DNA from: Synechococcus sp. SynAce01
GTDB lineage: Bacteria > Cyanobacteriota > Cyanobacteriia > PCC-6307 > Cyanobiaceae
Reading direction: 5' to 3'
Assembly (NCBI RefSeq): GCF_001885215.1
Contig: NZ_CP018091.1
Span: forward strand, 1,426,001 to 1,490,000
Length of the DNA: 64,000 bases
How positions within the stretch are numbered: the first letter of the stretch is position 1; the number at the start of each line of letters is the position of its first letter. Positions 27,991 to 39,999 of this stretch are shown here, one piece after another. The position numbers were made by a program, and so were the translations under genes. The notes below the pieces were generated by a model. That model was not told the DNA's origin, made no database searches, and saw only the letters and a list, made by a program, of their open reading frames with translations.

Positions 27991-28896
27991 TCAGGTAGGA
28001 CGCAGGGCAGCCAGGGCGGTGGTCAGGCGGTCGCGCACGTCGCTGTCAGCGGAAACAAGGGGAAGCCGGGGGGCGCCGACGGCCCAGCCCTCAAGCTCCA
28101 GGGCGGCCTTGACGGGAATCGGATTGGTGCAGGAGAACAGGGCCCGGCAGAGGGGCAGCAGCTGATCGTGAATGGCCAGGGCGCCGGGATGGTCACCGCC
28201 CAGGAAGGTCTGGATCATCTGCTGGATCTGGCGCCCGACCAGATGGCTGGCCACGCTGACCACACCAACGGCTCCGACGGCCAGCATCGGCAGGGTGAGG
28301 GCGTCATCACCGCTGTAGACCGCCAGACGGGAGCCGCAATGCTGGCGCAGGCGGCTCACCTCATCGGTGCTGCCGCTGGCCGCCTTGAAGCTGACCACGT
28401 TGGGCAGGTCCATGAGGCGGGCGGCGGTTTCCGGCGCCAGGCTGCAGCCGGTCCGACCGGGGATGTTGTAGAGCATCACCGGCAAGGCTGGCGCCGCGGT
28501 GGCGATCGCCCGGAAATGGGCTTCGAGGCCGTCCTGGGGAGGCTTGTTGTAATAAGGAACCACCACCAGCGCCCCATCCGCCCCGTGGGCCTGGGCCTGG
28601 CGGATCGCCTCCACCGCTTCGCTGGTGCAGTTGCTGCCAGTGCCGGCGATCACATGGGCCCGATCAGCGACGGCGCGCTTGACGGTGGCAAGCAGTTGAT
28701 GCTGCTCCTGCCAGCTGAGGGTGGGCGATTCACCCGTGGTGCCGGCGACCACCAGACCATCGGAGCCATGGCTCACCAGGTGTTCGGCCAGCCTGGCCGC
28801 CTGGGGCAGATCCACGGAACCATCGCTGGCGAAGGGGGTCACCATGGCGGTGATCACGCGCCCGAATGGAGCGGTGCTGGCGGCTATGGCACTCAA
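27991..28896 (-). CDS. dapA: 4-hydroxy-tetrahydrodipicolinate synthase
   Basis: 301 aa. It condenses pyruvate with aspartate semialdehyde in lysine/diaminopimelate synthesis. The Schiff-base lysine is K171 in [10 protein letters not shown], the catalytic tyrosine Y143 in LYNIPGRTG, and the GTTGE motif is at 52-56. Its start overlaps the asd stop by 4 bases, so the two consecutive pathway enzymes are translationally coupled. rnj follows on the same strand. Confidence 0.98.
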   Translation of the reverse strand: MSAIAASTAPFGRVITAMVTPFASDGSVDLPQAARLAEHLVSHGSDGLVVAGTTGESPTLSWQEQHQLLATVKRAVADRAHVIAGTGSNCTSEAVEAIRQAQAHGADGALVVVPYYNKPPQDGLEAHFRAIATAAPALPVMLYNIPGRTGCSLAPETAARLMDLPNVVSFKAASGSTDEVSRLRQHCGSRLAVYSGDDALTLPMLAVGAVGVVSVASHLVGRQIQQMIQTFLGGDHPGALAIHDQLLPLCRALFSCTNPIPVKAALELEGWAVGAPRLPLVSADSDVRDRLTTALAALRPT

Positions 28897-29981
28897 AGCA
28901 CACCTCCGGCTACGGCTGAGTGGGCTGGGTGAGCGGCCTGGGCGGCTGGATGGAGCAACAGCTCGGCGATCTGGATCGCGTTGAGGGCAGCGCCCTTGCG
29001 GATCTGATCGCCGCAGAGCCAGAGCTCAAGGGCGTTGGGGTCGCTGAGGTCCTGACGGATCCTGCCGACCGCCACCGGGTCCCGCCCGGTGACATCGGTG
29101 GGCATCGGGAAGCGGTTGGTTTCAAAATCTTCGATCAGCTCGACGCCGGCCGCCGCCGCCAGGGCCGCGCGCGCCTCCTCCAAAGGGAAGGGCTCGGTGA
29201 AGGCGATGTTCACCGATTCGGAGTGGGCCCGCAACACCGGAACCCGAACGCAGGTGGCGGACAGCCGCAAGCCCGGCAAGCCGAGGATTTTGCGGGTTTC
29301 ATGGAGCATTTTCAGCTCCTCCTCGCAGTAGCCGCTGGGCTGAAGCGGTGAGTTGTGCAAGAAGAGGTTGAACGCCAGGGAGTGGGGCAGCACGGTGCTC
29401 ACCGCTTCGCCGCCATCAAGCACGGTGCGGCTGAGCTGGCGCAGCTCCTCCATGGCGCGGGCGCCGGCCCCACTCGCGGATTGATACGTGCTCACCACCA
29501 CCCGCTCGATCGCCCGGTGGGCCTGCAGCGGAGCCAGGGCCAGGCAGAGCAGGATCGTGGTGCAATTCGGGTTGGCGATCAGGCCCCGATGGCGGATGGC
29601 AGCCAGCGGATTCACTTCCGGCACCACCAGCGGAACGTCTGGATCGAGGCGAAAGGCGCTGGAGTTGTCGATCACGATCGCCCCAGCGGCCATGGCCACA
29701 GCAGCCCATTCCCTGGAGATCGAACCGCCAGCCGAAGCCAGTACCAGATCGACACCGATGAACGATGCGGCGCTGACCGCCTGCACCGTCAGGGTCTCCC
29801 CGTTCCAGCAGATGGTTTGGCCAGCCGAGCGGGGCGAGGCCAGCAAACGCAGTTCGCGGATTGGAAAGTGGCGCTCGGCCAGCAGCTCCAGCAACTCCTG
29901 ACCAACGGCGCCGGTGGCACCGAGGATCGCCACGGTCAGGGGACGGTCGGGGAGTTGGGAGGGAGGTGCGGCGGTGGTCAA
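28893..29981 (-). CDS. asd: Aspartate-semialdehyde dehydrogenase
   Basis: 362 aa. It reduces aspartyl phosphate to the semialdehyde with NADPH. The N-terminal [14 protein letters not shown] binds the nucleotide. The catalytic cysteine is C140 in IANPNCTTI, and the substrate-binding [10 protein letters not shown] follows. The product feeds dapA, directly downstream. A short Ala/Pro-rich tail extends past the usual end. Confidence 0.97.
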   Translation of the reverse strand: MTTAAPPSQLPDRPLTVAILGATGAVGQELLELLAERHFPIRELRLLASPRSAGQTICWNGETLTVQAVSAASFIGVDLVLASAGGSISREWAAVAMAAGAIVIDNSSAFRLDPDVPLVVPEVNPLAAIRHRGLIANPNCTTILLCLALAPLQAHRAIERVVVSTYQSASGAGARAMEELRQLSRTVLDGGEAVSTVLPHSLAFNLFLHNSPLQPSGYCEEELKMLHETRKILGLPGLRLSATCVRVPVLRAHSESVNIAFTEPFPLEEARAALAAAAGVELIEDFETNRFPMPTDVTGRDPVAVGRIRQDLSDPNALELWLCGDQIRKGAALNAIQIAELLLHPAAQAAHPAHSAVAGGVL

Positions 29982-30546
29982 GGGCAGCGGGGAATCGGTA
30001 CGGAGGAGGGAGAAATCAGTGGGCTAGGGCCAGGCTGAGGGTTGCTGTTCGCGTCGCTCTGGTGCGTCAAGACCATGGACTCAACCAGGTTTGTGGCCCG
30101 ATGCTTCCGCCTGATGAAGGGGGAATGGGGCTGGGAAGCCTGAGTTGAAAATCGAGAATGGCCGAAGCGCTGGTCGGTGGCTGAGCGGAGAAAAGGCTGT
30201 AAATTGAAGGTTGCGTTAGGTGCTGAGAAATGAAAAGAAAAAGCTGATCAACTGAGCGAGCATCCGATGAATCACAGGGCACTGACAGGCCTCTATGAAT
30301 TCAGGCTTATTCAATCAAGCCTGCCCAGATCTGTCCCAGATCCGTGAAAAACCTTGCCGGTTTCAGTCACGTCGTCGTTCTTTAACCATAGTACCCAGAA
30401 CTGCTTCTCTGTTGTCAAGATTCTGGGTTGTCAAGCCGCTGAGCGGTTGCCCGGCACGCCGATGGCAGAGCCCGGTTTGCAGAGCCTGTTGCATGGGTTT
30501 CTAGGATCAAAGGCTGTCCTGCATTGCCGGTCCGGCCGGTTCAGCC
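29982..30546. other. Long non-coding region between asd and tig
   Basis: 565 bases, the largest gene-free gap in the core part of the window, between divergent asd and tig. Small open frames are present but none looks like a protein. An 8-bp inverted repeat (ACCCAGAA at 30393-30400, TTCTGGGT at 30421-30428) surrounds a 20-base loop. The composition is visibly less G/C-rich than the genes on both sides. It should hold the promoters for asd-dapA-rnj and tig-clpP-clpX, and could contain a small RNA. Confidence 0.5.
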
Positions 30547-31926
30547 ATGAGCTCCGCCCTGAAGGTCAAGACCAGCCCCCGTCCCGGCAGCCGCTTGGCG
30601 CTGGAGGTGGAGATCCCGGGCGGCCGCTCCAAGGCCAGCTACGAAGCAGCGGTGACCAAGCTCAGCCGCAGCGTGCGTCTGCCGGGCTTTCGCCAGGGCA
30701 AGGTGCCCCGTCCGGTGTTGCTGCAGCAGATCGGCCCCCTGCGCATCCGCGCCACGGCCCTCGAGGACCTGGTCGATAGCGTCTGGCGCGATGCCCTCGA
30801 GCAGGCAGCCATCGCTCCGCTCAGCCAGCCTGAATTGAGCGAGGGATTCGAGGCCCTGCTGGCCCGCTTCAGCCCCGGAGAGGAACTGACCCTCACCCTC
30901 GAACTCGACATCCAGCCCTCCCCCAGCCTGCGCACCACCAAGGGCCTGGTGGCGGAGGCCGAAGCTGTGGCCTACGACCCGGCCCGGATCGAGGAATTGA
31001 TTGAACAGTCGCGGAAGCAGTTGGCCGCGCTGGTTCCTGTGGAAGATCGCCCCGCCGGCCGTGGTGACCAGGCCGTGGTCAGCTTCAGCGGCACCTATGT
31101 CGACAGCGGCGAAGCGATCGAAGGTGGCAGCGCCGACGACCTCGAAGTGGAACTCGAAGAGGGCCGGATGATCCCGGGTTTTGTCGAAGGGATCCTCGGG
31201 ATGGCCCTGGGCGAGAACCGTGAGGTCAGCTGCCGCTTCCCCGACGACTACCCCCAGGAAGACGCGCGCGGCCGGGAAGCCTGTTTTGCCATGACCCTGA
31301 AGGATCTCAAGGCTCGCGAGCTGCCCGAGCTCGATGATGCCTTCGCCCAGCAGGCCAGCGAAAAGGCGACCCTCGCTGAGATGCGGGCCGATCTGGAACA
31401 GCGCCTTCGCGATGATTCCGAGCGCCGTTCGCGCAACAACCGCCACGAGGCCCTGCTCGCCGCCCTGGTGGAAGAGCTGGAGGTGGAGCTGCCGGAAACC
31501 CTGATCCAGCAGGAGATCCGTGCCTTGATCGAGCAGACCGCCAGTCAGGTGGCCCAGCAGGGCATGGACATCAAGAGCCTGTTCACCCCGGAGCTGGTCC
31601 GCAGCCTGATGGAAAGCTCGCGCCCGGAGGCCGAGCTGCGCCTGAAGCGCAACCTGGCGCTTGAGGCTCTGGCGACGGCAGAGCAGATCGAGGTCGAGGC
31701 CGGGGCGATCGACGCCAAGCTCAAGGAGGTCAGCAGTGGCCTCAAGCAGCAGGAAAGCATCGATCCGGCCCGGCTGCGCGCAGCCCTGGCTGAAGATCTG
31801 CTCCGCAACAAGCTGCTCGACTGGCTGGAGGAACACAGCACGGTTACGGAGAAAGCACCTGACCAGGCCGCTGACCAGGCCGCCGATGGGCCCGATGACG
31901 GTCAACCCGCCAGCGGCGAGGGCTGA
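30547..31926 (+). CDS. tig: Trigger factor
   Basis: 459 aa. It is a ribosome-bound chaperone and prolyl isomerase that meets nascent chains. The ribosome-binding signature is GFRQGKVPR at about 57-65. The FKBP domain (about 160-245) includes [12 protein letters not shown] and [17 protein letters not shown] long helical C-terminal domain follows, with an acidic tail. It is followed by clpP and clpX, the usual bacterial order. Confidence 0.97.
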   Translation: MSSALKVKTSPRPGSRLALEVEIPGGRSKASYEAAVTKLSRSVRLPGFRQGKVPRPVLLQQIGPLRIRATALEDLVDSVWRDALEQAAIAPLSQPELSEGFEALLARFSPGEELTLTLELDIQPSPSLRTTKGLVAEAEAVAYDPARIEELIEQSRKQLAALVPVEDRPAGRGDQAVVSFSGTYVDSGEAIEGGSADDLEVELEEGRMIPGFVEGILGMALGENREVSCRFPDDYPQEDARGREACFAMTLKDLKARELPELDDAFAQQASEKATLAEMRADLEQRLRDDSERRSRNNRHEALLAALVEELEVELPETLIQQEIRALIEQTASQVAQQGMDIKSLFTPELVRSLMESSRPEAELRLKRNLALEALATAEQIEVEAGAIDAKLKEVSSGLKQQESIDPARLRAALAEDLLRNKLLDWLEEHSTVTEKAPDQAADQAADGPDDGQPASGEG

Positions 31927-31973
31927 GTCGGCCATAGATTGCAGCCTCCACCCGTTCCATTCGTGCCTGCCGC

Positions 31974-32696
31974 GTGATCAACGCCTCTCGCCCCCATCCG
32001 ATCCGTAGCCAGTGGCAGGGACCCTTCCCTGCGGCGGTTTCAGGGGCTGCCCGCCCGCTTGCTCCCCAGGGCGCTCCCGGTGTGTTGCCCACCGTGGTGG
32101 AGCAGTCGGGCCGGGGAGAGCGGGCTTTTGATATTTATTCCCGGCTGTTGCGGGAGCGAATCATCTTCCTGGGTACTGGCATCGACGACGCCGTTGCCGA
32201 TTCCCTGGTGGCGCAGCTCCTCTTTCTCGAAGCCGAAGACCCAGACAAGGACATTCAGATCTACATCAACTCACCGGGAGGTTCGGTCACCTCGGGTCTG
32301 GCCATCTACGACACCATGCAGCAAGTGGCCCCTGATGTGGTCACGATCTGCTATGGCCTGGCCGCCAGCATGGGGGCCTTCCTGCTGACCGGTGGAGCCA
32401 AGGGCAAGCGCCTGGCCCTTCCCAGCGCGCGGATCATGATCCACCAGCCGATGGGTGGTGCCCAGGGCCAGGCCGTCGATCTCGAAATCCAGGCCAGGGA
32501 AATCCTCTACCTCAAGGACACCTTGAACAGCCTGATGGCTGAACACACCGGCCAGCCACTGGCCAAGATTGCCGAAGACACCGATCGCGATTACTTTCTT
32601 TCTCCACCTGAAGCCGTCGCCTACGGCCTGATCGATCGTGTCGTGGATGACGAGACTCCAGCCGATGCCGAACAGGTGGGAGCCAGCCTGGCCTGA
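31974..32696 (+). CDS. clpP: ATP-dependent Clp protease proteolytic subunit
   Basis: 240 aa from a GTG. The catalytic triad is visible: S132 in [11 protein letters not shown]157 in IMIHQPMGG and D202 in EDTDRD. The N-terminal 45 residues are a Pro/Ala-rich extension before [18 protein letters not shown]. Being next to clpX suggests it forms the ClpXP protease; cyanobacteria carry several clpP copies and this one is of the clpX-linked type. Confidence 0.96.
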   Translation: MINASRPHPIRSQWQGPFPAAVSGAARPLAPQGAPGVLPTVVEQSGRGERAFDIYSRLLRERIIFLGTGIDDAVADSLVAQLLFLEAEDPDKDIQIYINSPGGSVTSGLAIYDTMQQVAPDVVTICYGLAASMGAFLLTGGAKGKRLALPSARIMIHQPMGGAQGQAVDLEIQAREILYLKDTLNSLMAEHTGQPLAKIAEDTDRDYFLSPPEAVAYGLIDRVVDDETPADAEQVGASLA

Positions 32697-32777
32697 GCTC
32701 TACCGTTGCATCGACGCGATCGACATTCCCCCGCGCTTTCGCCGCAGCTTTCCCCTTCGCTCTGAAGCCTCCGCCTG

Positions 32778-34124
<1,347 letters not shown>

Positions 34125-34142
34125 GGCCGGAAGGACGCCGCC

Positions 34143-34820
34143 ATGGCCGCCGCTGACCATCTGCAGGTGCCTCGCCAGCATGGTCTGTTCGACCATCACG
34201 GCATCGACCTGGGCGACGGCACTGTCGTCCACTACCTCGAAGGCAGCCAGATCCTGCGCAGTCCGCTCGAGCAGTTCCGCCGCGGCGAAGACGCCACCGT
34301 GGTGTCCTACGACCCGGCCGCCATCTCCCCTTCGGGCGTGACCCTCAGGCGGGCCATGGGCCGGCTCGGCGAGCAGCGCTACAACCTGGTGTTCAACAAC
34401 TGCGAACACTTCGCGATCTGGTGCAAGACCGGCCACCACCGCAGCACCCAGGTGGAGGACTGGCTGCGCAACGGCAGCTTCGGCGCCCTCGCCATCGGCC
34501 AGTTCGTCCCAGCGGCCCTGCTGGTGGCCGTTCGTCTGCTCCTGCGCCAGGGCCTCTCGCTCGATAACGGCCGCGACCTGGCCCTGAAGAGCCTGGAGCA
34601 GCTCGATGGCCTGCGCCAGCGCCTGCAGCAGCGGCTTGAGCAGGAACTGGAGCAGGCGGAGCTGTGGTGGTCGAGCAAGAAAAGCGCCGACCAGTTCGGC
34701 AGGCTGCAGCTGCAGGCCCAGAACCTGGCCGACCAGCTCGCCACGGTGGAGGAGCTGGAAGGAAGGCTGCAGAAGCTGATCGGAGAGGGGACATCCGGCC
34801 CGGGACCCACCGCCCCATGA
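34143..34820 (+). CDS. LRAT/NlpC-P60-superfamily protein with C-terminal helical tail
   Basis: 225 aa. The first 110 residues match the lecithin:retinol acyltransferase (NC) domain. They contain DHHGIDLGDGTVVHY, with H18 and H30 spaced 12 apart as in LRAT, and NNCEHFAIWC, with C87 as the probable nucleophile. A hydrophobic segment (about 115-135) and a long Gln/Glu/Leu-rich coiled helix (about 140-215) follow. Proteins of this superfamily are thiol acyltransferases or hydrolases, some acting on phospholipids. The substrate here is unknown. Its TGA overlaps the dnaX ATG (ATGA), and clpX ends 18 bases upstream, so it appears embedded in the clpX-dnaX unit. Confidence 0.82.
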   Translation: MAAADHLQVPRQHGLFDHHGIDLGDGTVVHYLEGSQILRSPLEQFRRGEDATVVSYDPAAISPSGVTLRRAMGRLGEQRYNLVFNNCEHFAIWCKTGHHRSTQVEDWLRNGSFGALAIGQFVPAALLVAVRLLLRQGLSLDNGRDLALKSLEQLDGLRQRLQQRLEQELEQAELWWSSKKSADQFGRLQLQAQNLADQLATVEELEGRLQKLIGEGTSGPGPTAP

Positions 34821-36604
34821 GCGAGGCCCGCGCCTATGAACCGCTGCACCAGAAGTACCGGCCGCAGCGGTTCGACCAGCTGGTTGGCCAGGAGGCGATT
34901 GCGGCCACGCTGCGTAACGCCCTGCTGCAGAACCGGATCGCCCCCGCCTACCTGTTCAGTGGCCCGCGGGGCACCGGCAAGACCTCCAGTGCCCGGATCC
35001 TGGCCCGTTCGCTGAATTGTGGCGCCAGCGCCGCCCCCACCCCGGAACCCTGCGGGGTCTGTGAGATCTGCCACTCGATCACCGCAGGCAACGCCCTCGA
35101 TGTGATCGAGATCGACGCGGCCTCCAACACCGGCGTCGACAACATCCGCGAGCTGATCGAGCGTTCCCGTTTCGCACCGGTCCAGGCCCGCTGGAAGGTC
35201 TACGTGATCGACGAGTGCCACATGCTCTCGACCGCGGCCTTCAACGCCCTGCTCAAAACACTGGAGGAGCCGCCGCCCCGGGTGGTGTTCGTGCTGGCCA
35301 CCACGGATCCGCAGCGCGTCCTGCCGACGATCCTCTCCCGTTGCCAGCGCTTCGATTTTCGCCGCATCCCGCTGGCGGCCCTGGAGGGCCACCTGCGCTA
35401 CATCGCCGAGCAGGAGCAGATCGGCATCACCCCGGAGGCCCTGCAGGTGGTGGCGCAACGGGCCCAGGGAGGGCTGAGGGATGCGGAGAGCCTGCTCGAC
35501 CAGCTCAGCCTGTTGCCGGCTCCGATCGAAGTCGGGGCGATCTGGGAGCTGCTCGGGGCCGTGCCGGAGCAGGAACTGCTCAACCTGGGCATGGCTCTGG
35601 CTGCCTTTGAGCCCCTGGAGCTGATCGAGGCCTGCCGCCTGCTGCTTGACCGCGGCCGCGAACCTTCCGCGGTGCTCCAGGGGCTGGCCTCCCTGTTGCG
35701 CGATCTGGTGTTGGCCGTAGCCGCCCCGGATCGGCCCGAACTGAGCAGCCTTTCCCCCCAGTACCGGCCCCAGCTGCTTGAGCTGGCCCAGCGGCTCAGC
35801 AGTGATCGGTTGCTGCGCTGGCAGAGCCAACTGAGGGGCAGCGAACAACAATTGCGCCAGAGCATCCAGCCGCGGCTCTGGCTGGAGGTGTTGCTGTTGG
35901 GGTTGCTGGCCGAACCAGCAGCCGTTGCCATCGCCAAGCCGGTACACCCAGCTCCCTCAACCGCCCCTCGCGTTCAGGCCGCCCCTCTGCCCGTCCCCCG
36001 ATACGCCGCTCCTCCGCCCCTCGCCCCTGAACCCAGCCCTGATCCGCCGCCGCTTCCCGTTGGGGTGCCAGATGCGACCAGCCAGAACCTGGCTGAGTTG
36101 TGGCAGCAGATCCTTTCCTGCCTGGAGCTGCCTTCGACGCGCATGTTGTTGTCCCAGCAGGCGTCGCTGGCGCGGCTCGACAGCCAGCGGGCCGTGGTGC
36201 AGGTCAGCGGAAACTGGATCCCGATGGTGCAGAGCCGGTTACCCCTGCTGGAGAAAGCACTGCTGAGTGCGCTGGGCAGCCCGCGCCAGCTGCTGCTGGA
36301 AAGCCACCAGGGCCCTGCAGTCCAACCTGTGGCCCCGAGTCCAAGTGCTCCGGCTGTCCCAGCTGCGATCCCCAGGGCCCCAGCGGTTCAACCTGTGGCG
36401 CCCGTTGCAGCATCGCCTGCGCCCCAAGCCCCTAGTCCCGCTGCTGCTCTGGCTCCCACGGCCCCAGCTCCGACGGCCCCGGAACCCCAGCGGATCGCGC
36501 AACCGCTTGAAGAGCAGGCCCGCCGGCTGGCGGAGTTCTTCAACGGAGAGGTGGTCAGCCTGATCGAGGAACCTGGGAGTGAGGGCGAAACTCTTGCCGA
36601 GTAA
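34817..36604 (+). CDS. dnaX: DNA polymerase III subunits gamma/tau
   Basis: 595 aa from the ATG at 34817. It is the clamp-loader ATPase. Walker A is GPRGTGKTSSARILA, followed by the zinc motif with CGVCEIC, Walker B VIDECHMLS and the arginine-finger region LSRCQRFDFRRI. The C-terminal third is Pro/Ala-rich with a folded segment between linkers. No intein splits the gene, unlike in some other cyanobacteria, and no A-rich slippery site for a short gamma form is evident. Confidence 0.95.
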   Translation: MSEARAYEPLHQKYRPQRFDQLVGQEAIAATLRNALLQNRIAPAYLFSGPRGTGKTSSARILARSLNCGASAAPTPEPCGVCEICHSITAGNALDVIEIDAASNTGVDNIRELIERSRFAPVQARWKVYVIDECHMLSTAAFNALLKTLEEPPPRVVFVLATTDPQRVLPTILSRCQRFDFRRIPLAALEGHLRYIAEQEQIGITPEALQVVAQRAQGGLRDAESLLDQLSLLPAPIEVGAIWELLGAVPEQELLNLGMALAAFEPLELIEACRLLLDRGREPSAVLQGLASLLRDLVLAVAAPDRPELSSLSPQYRPQLLELAQRLSSDRLLRWQSQLRGSEQQLRQSIQPRLWLEVLLLGLLAEPAAVAIAKPVHPAPSTAPRVQAAPLPVPRYAAPPPLAPEPSPDPPPLPVGVPDATSQNLAELWQQILSCLELPSTRMLLSQQASLARLDSQRAVVQVSGNWIPMVQSRLPLLEKALLSALGSPRQLLLESHQGPAVQPVAPSPSAPAVPAAIPRAPAVQPVAPVAASPAPQAPSPAAALAPTAPAPTAPEPQRIAQPLEEQARRLAEFFNGEVVSLIEEPGSEGETLAE

Positions 36605-36616
36605 GTCAGCAGCCGA

Positions 36617-38011
36617 CTAGGACACCTGGGTGGTCAGATCGGGATCGCCGGGCAGGGCGTCGTCGTCGTCGGGATCGTCATGGAAGACGCCGAGATGGAG
36701 GGTCTTGGCCCAGACCAGTCGCTTCGGCAAGAGGGCCATGCGCAGCGCCACCCAGGGGATCACCACGAACCAGTGGGCCAGATAGCCCATGCCCAGGGCG
36801 ATGGAGAACGGGTTCATCGGCGGCAGGGCAGGCCCCTCGGCTGAACGGCGGCAACCGATCACCATGGCCCCGCCCGTCAGTCCTGATGCCACGAAGGTCA
36901 GGGGCCAGATGGCTGGCTGGGAGCGGGTCAGCAGGGCGGTGAACAGATCGAACGCTCCAATCACCGGCAAGGCGTACTGGATGAAAAAGAAGACACCGAG
37001 ATCCAAGCGCTTGCGCAGCGATAGGCGGGAGGAGGTAAGGCCTGGCCAGTAATCGAAGAAGCGCTGCAGCCCCCCTTCGGCCCAGCGCTGCCGTTGTCTC
37101 CAGAGCGAGGGCAGGGTCAGAACCGCCTCTTCCTCCACTGGCGGATTCCACAGCATTCCAACCGGATGCCCAGCCAGCAGCAGGCGGAAGCTGAGGTCAA
37201 GGTCATCGGTAACGGTCTCTTCGTTGAATCCACCGCAAGCCGCGAGCGCGTCACGGCGGAGCAGCTGGCCATTGCCGCGCAGCTCAGCGATTCCGCCGGC
37301 AAGCAAGCGCCCCTCCTGGATCCCAGCGTCGAGAGCCATTTCCATGGCCTGGCCCCGGGTGAGCAGGTTGCGCTCGGTGTTCACCACCGCCTTGCGCAAC
37401 TGAACCGCCGACCAACGGCCGGTTTCGGCATGGGCCACCAGCCGCTGGAGCAGATCGGCCTGCAGCCCGGCATCGGCATCGAGCACCAGCATCCAGCGGC
37501 CCTGAAGGCGGTCGAGAACGGTGTTGAGCGCCCCTGATTTGCCGCCGCCCGCCTCGCGGCTGCGCCGGATCACGGTGAGCTGGGGTGTCTGACGCTCAAG
37601 ATCGGCCAGCAGCCCTGCCGTGCGGTCTTCACTGCCGTCATCGACCACCCACAGCCTCAGGCAGTTGGGCGGATAGTCCAAACGGCAGACCCGCTGCACC
37701 AGCCGCACGATCACCGCTTCTTCGTCCCGGGCGGCCACCACCACATCCACCTCGGGCCAGACCTGATCACCACCAGGCCAGGGCGAGGGGGGATCCGGCG
37801 TCGTTGACGACGGACCGCGCCAGAGGGACTGAAAGACGGTGCGCGCCAGGTAGGTGGCCATCAGCAAGCTGACGCTGATCGCCGGCAGCAGCATGCGGGG
37901 TGGCTCAAGCCAGTGGGGAGCTACCCCGGCCCAGCCGCAGAGGATCACAAACACGGCCGCCTTGCCCCTTCGCCGCCCTGGGGCGGCCATGGCCTTCGCT
38001 GTGCCTGTCAC
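36617..38011 (-). CDS. mgdA: Beta-monoglucosyldiacylglycerol synthase (GT2)
   Basis: 464 aa membrane glycosyltransferase. GT2 motifs are VVVAARDEEAVI, VVDDGSEDRT, LVLDADAG (DxD), ETVTDDLDLSFRL, and RQRQRWAEGG (QxxRW). GGKSGALN, ELRGNGQLLRRDAL and the C-terminal PKRLVWAKTLH closely follow the cyanobacterial MgdA family. That enzyme makes monoglucosyldiacylglycerol, the precursor of the main thylakoid galactolipid. Two N-terminal and about three C-terminal membrane segments are visible. An acidic DDPDDDD run precedes the end. It is convergent with dnaX, 12 bases apart. Confidence 0.85.
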   Translation of the reverse strand: MTGTAKAMAAPGRRRGKAAVFVILCGWAGVAPHWLEPPRMLLPAISVSLLMATYLARTVFQSLWRGPSSTTPDPPSPWPGGDQVWPEVDVVVAARDEEAVIVRLVQRVCRLDYPPNCLRLWVVDDGSEDRTAGLLADLERQTPQLTVIRRSREAGGGKSGALNTVLDRLQGRWMLVLDADAGLQADLLQRLVAHAETGRWSAVQLRKAVVNTERNLLTRGQAMEMALDAGIQEGRLLAGGIAELRGNGQLLRRDALAACGGFNEETVTDDLDLSFRLLLAGHPVGMLWNPPVEEEAVLTLPSLWRQRQRWAEGGLQRFFDYWPGLTSSRLSLRKRLDLGVFFFIQYALPVIGAFDLFTALLTRSQPAIWPLTFVASGLTGGAMVIGCRRSAEGPALPPMNPFSIALGMGYLAHWFVVIPWVALRMALLPKRLVWAKTLHLGVFHDDPDDDDALPGDPDLTTQVS

Positions 38012-38099
38012 GACGACCTCTGCAGCTTCAAGACATCACCTTCAAGAACGTGCCCTCCAGGGCCTGGATCCGTGGACGTTGAACGGTGTGGTTTCAATT

Positions 38100-39659
38100 C
38101 TAGAGGTCACCGCCAAAGGAGCTGATCGGCCTTAGATCCGTGCCCGGGTAGTAGTGCTCGAGGATGCGCGTCAGGCTCCAGCCCCGTGCCGCCAGATCGA
38201 TGGCTCCAGCCTGGGACAACCCAGCCCCATGGCCAAAGCCGCCTCCGACGAATCGCCAGGCACCGGCACCATCAGGAACCAGCTCGAACAGGGTGCTGGG
38301 CAGTTGGCGGAAGGTGCGACGGATCGCATCGAGCCGCAGAACCCGCTCCCCGGCGCTGCCCTCGACGGCCAGTGCCACCACCCGCCCGCTCGGCCCCCGC
38401 TCCAAGACCTTGAGCCGCAGGGGGGTGCCAATGCTGGGGCCGCCGCTGCGAGCTAAATCCTGGCCAATCTGGGCGCCAGTGAGCCTTCGTTGCCAGCGGA
38501 AACGGGGGTGGTCGGCGCCATAGGCGCTGCCGCCCTGGCTCAGGAGTCCGGGCAGCAGGGTCGCTGGCAGAGGGACGGCGAAGCGTTGGGCAAAGGCGCT
38601 CGGCCCATCCGGACGGGCCTGCAGATAGGGGCGGGCCTCGCCGCTCCAGACCTCCTCGAACCCAGCGGAGATGCCGCCATTGGTGGCGTGATACACCGCG
38701 TGAATCGGTTCGTTCCCAAAGCTGAGTACCTGGCCCTGGGTGGCCTGAATGGCCCCACGCACGGCAGCGCCGGCCTGGCGGGGATCGGCATAGACCTGGC
38801 ACTGGGTGTCAGCGCAGAGGTGGTAGCCATCGGTGGCGAAGCGGTGGCGGTTGCGCAAGGCCCAGGTGCGTGCCAGCACCGCCTGGGCCGCCAGGGCCGC
38901 CGCTGGCGAGCGGGCGCCAATTTCGTGGGGAACCACCCCGAGCAGGTAGCGCTCGATCGGCACCTGCTCGATCAGGCTCCAGCCGCCGTAGGCGTTCGCC
39001 TGGAGGCGGAACGGTCCTTGGAACACCCCGCCGTCCCAGCGCAGCCCACCGGGAGCGCTGACCTGAATCGGACCCTCCAGCAGCGCGCCCGCCGGGGTTT
39101 CGAGCGTCAGACGGCTGTTCAGCACCTGCCTCTGCTCGCGGGCCGTGAACCCTTGCGGAGCGGTCGATCCCAGCGGTGCCCACACCTCAAATTCCCTGGG
39201 GAAGGCGACCTGGGCTGGCACACCGAGTGCTTGCCAGGCCGTGGCCGCCTGCTCGGCACTCTCGAAGCTGGCGAACGGCCCCAGCACACTGCGCTCCAGG
39301 GGCAGCGGTTCGGCGAGGGGCCGCTCCCGCCAGCGCAGGGTCAGGCTGGCCGCGCTGCTGCTCTGCCCGGAGGCATCGGTGAGGGTCACAGCTCCACTGG
39401 CCGCCTGCAGCACCAGCGGAGCTGCAGGGCCCAGCCTTGAGGCCAGACCAATCCAGAGCACGGGATTGTTTCCGTTCAGTGGCGGCGGCGGCTGGGTCGG
39501 CCAGTGCAGCGCCACTGGAGCGGACGCGGCACGGCACCCCGCCGCCATCGACAGCGAAGCACCGAGACCCAGCAAGGCGGCCGCTAGGCGTTGCTTGGAA
39601 AGGAAGTGCCTGGAAGGGCGGTGACTGGAGCGGGCCTGAAGCAGGGTCAGGTGAGGCAT
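38100..39659 (-). CDS. SpoIID/LytB-domain secreted protein
   Basis: About 519 aa from the ATG at 39659 (a TTG 12 bases upstream is possible). An N-terminal basic region plus [18 protein letters not shown] forms a signal peptide with a possible lipobox. The SpoIID core is clear: [61 protein letters not shown] and the terminal [19 protein letters not shown]. Members bind or cleave bare peptidoglycan glycan strands. The role in cyanobacteria is not established. It is divergent from rpmI. Confidence 0.9.
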   Translation of the reverse strand: MPHLTLLQARSSHRPSRHFLSKQRLAAALLGLGASLSMAAGCRAASAPVALHWPTQPPPPLNGNNPVLWIGLASRLGPAAPLVLQAASGAVTLTDASGQSSSAASLTLRWRERPLAEPLPLERSVLGPFASFESAEQAATAWQALGVPAQVAFPREFEVWAPLGSTAPQGFTAREQRQVLNSRLTLETPAGALLEGPIQVSAPGGLRWDGGVFQGPFRLQANAYGGWSLIEQVPIERYLLGVVPHEIGARSPAAALAAQAVLARTWALRNRHRFATDGYHLCADTQCQVYADPRQAGAAVRGAIQATQGQVLSFGNEPIHAVYHATNGGISAGFEEVWSGEARPYLQARPDGPSAFAQRFAVPLPATLLPGLLSQGGSAYGADHPRFRWQRRLTGAQIGQDLARSGGPSIGTPLRLKVLERGPSGRVVALAVEGSAGERVLRLDAIRRTFRQLPSTLFELVPDGAGAWRFVGGGFGHGAGLSQAGAIDLAARGWSLTRILEHYYPGTDLRPISSFGGDL

Positions 39660-39766
39660 GGGCGGCAGCAAGGCGGCAGGGGTTCAGAAAGGACAGGGAA
39701 GCAGGGGGGAGTTGGCGGAAGGCGCTTCCACGTCGTACTTTGGTTGTTTGTGGTTGGGCGGAAGAG

Positions 39767-39967
39767 ATGCCGAAACTCAAGACCCGCAGAGCTGCGGCCA
39801 AGCGCTTCAGGCTCAGCGGTAACGGGAAATTCATGCGCCGCCGCGCTTTCCACAATCACCTGCTTGATCACAAGAGCCCGAAACGCAAGCGCTATCTCGG
39901 CACGATGGCTGTCGTCGACGAGCGCGATGTGGACAACGTGAGGGGCATGCTCCCTTACGCCAACTGA
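39767..39967 (+). CDS. rpmI: 50S ribosomal protein L35
   Basis: 66 aa, normal length, beginning [15 protein letters not shown] and containing the typical [12 protein letters not shown] stretch. It is a basic protein of the large ribosomal subunit. It is followed after 32 bases by rplT, the usual partner. The preceding 107 bases, shared with the divergent SpoIID-like gene, should contain both promoters. Confidence 0.97.
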   Translation: MPKLKTRRAAAKRFRLSGNGKFMRRRAFHNHLLDHKSPKRKRYLGTMAVVDERDVDNVRGMLPYAN

Positions 39968-39999
39968 TCGACCACCCCATTCACTCCCGAAACTGATCC

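Noticed and set aside
34817-36604. Programmed frameshift or intein in dnaX
   Set aside because: No A-rich slippery heptamer with a following stop was seen, and the protein is continuous at normal length without an intein block.
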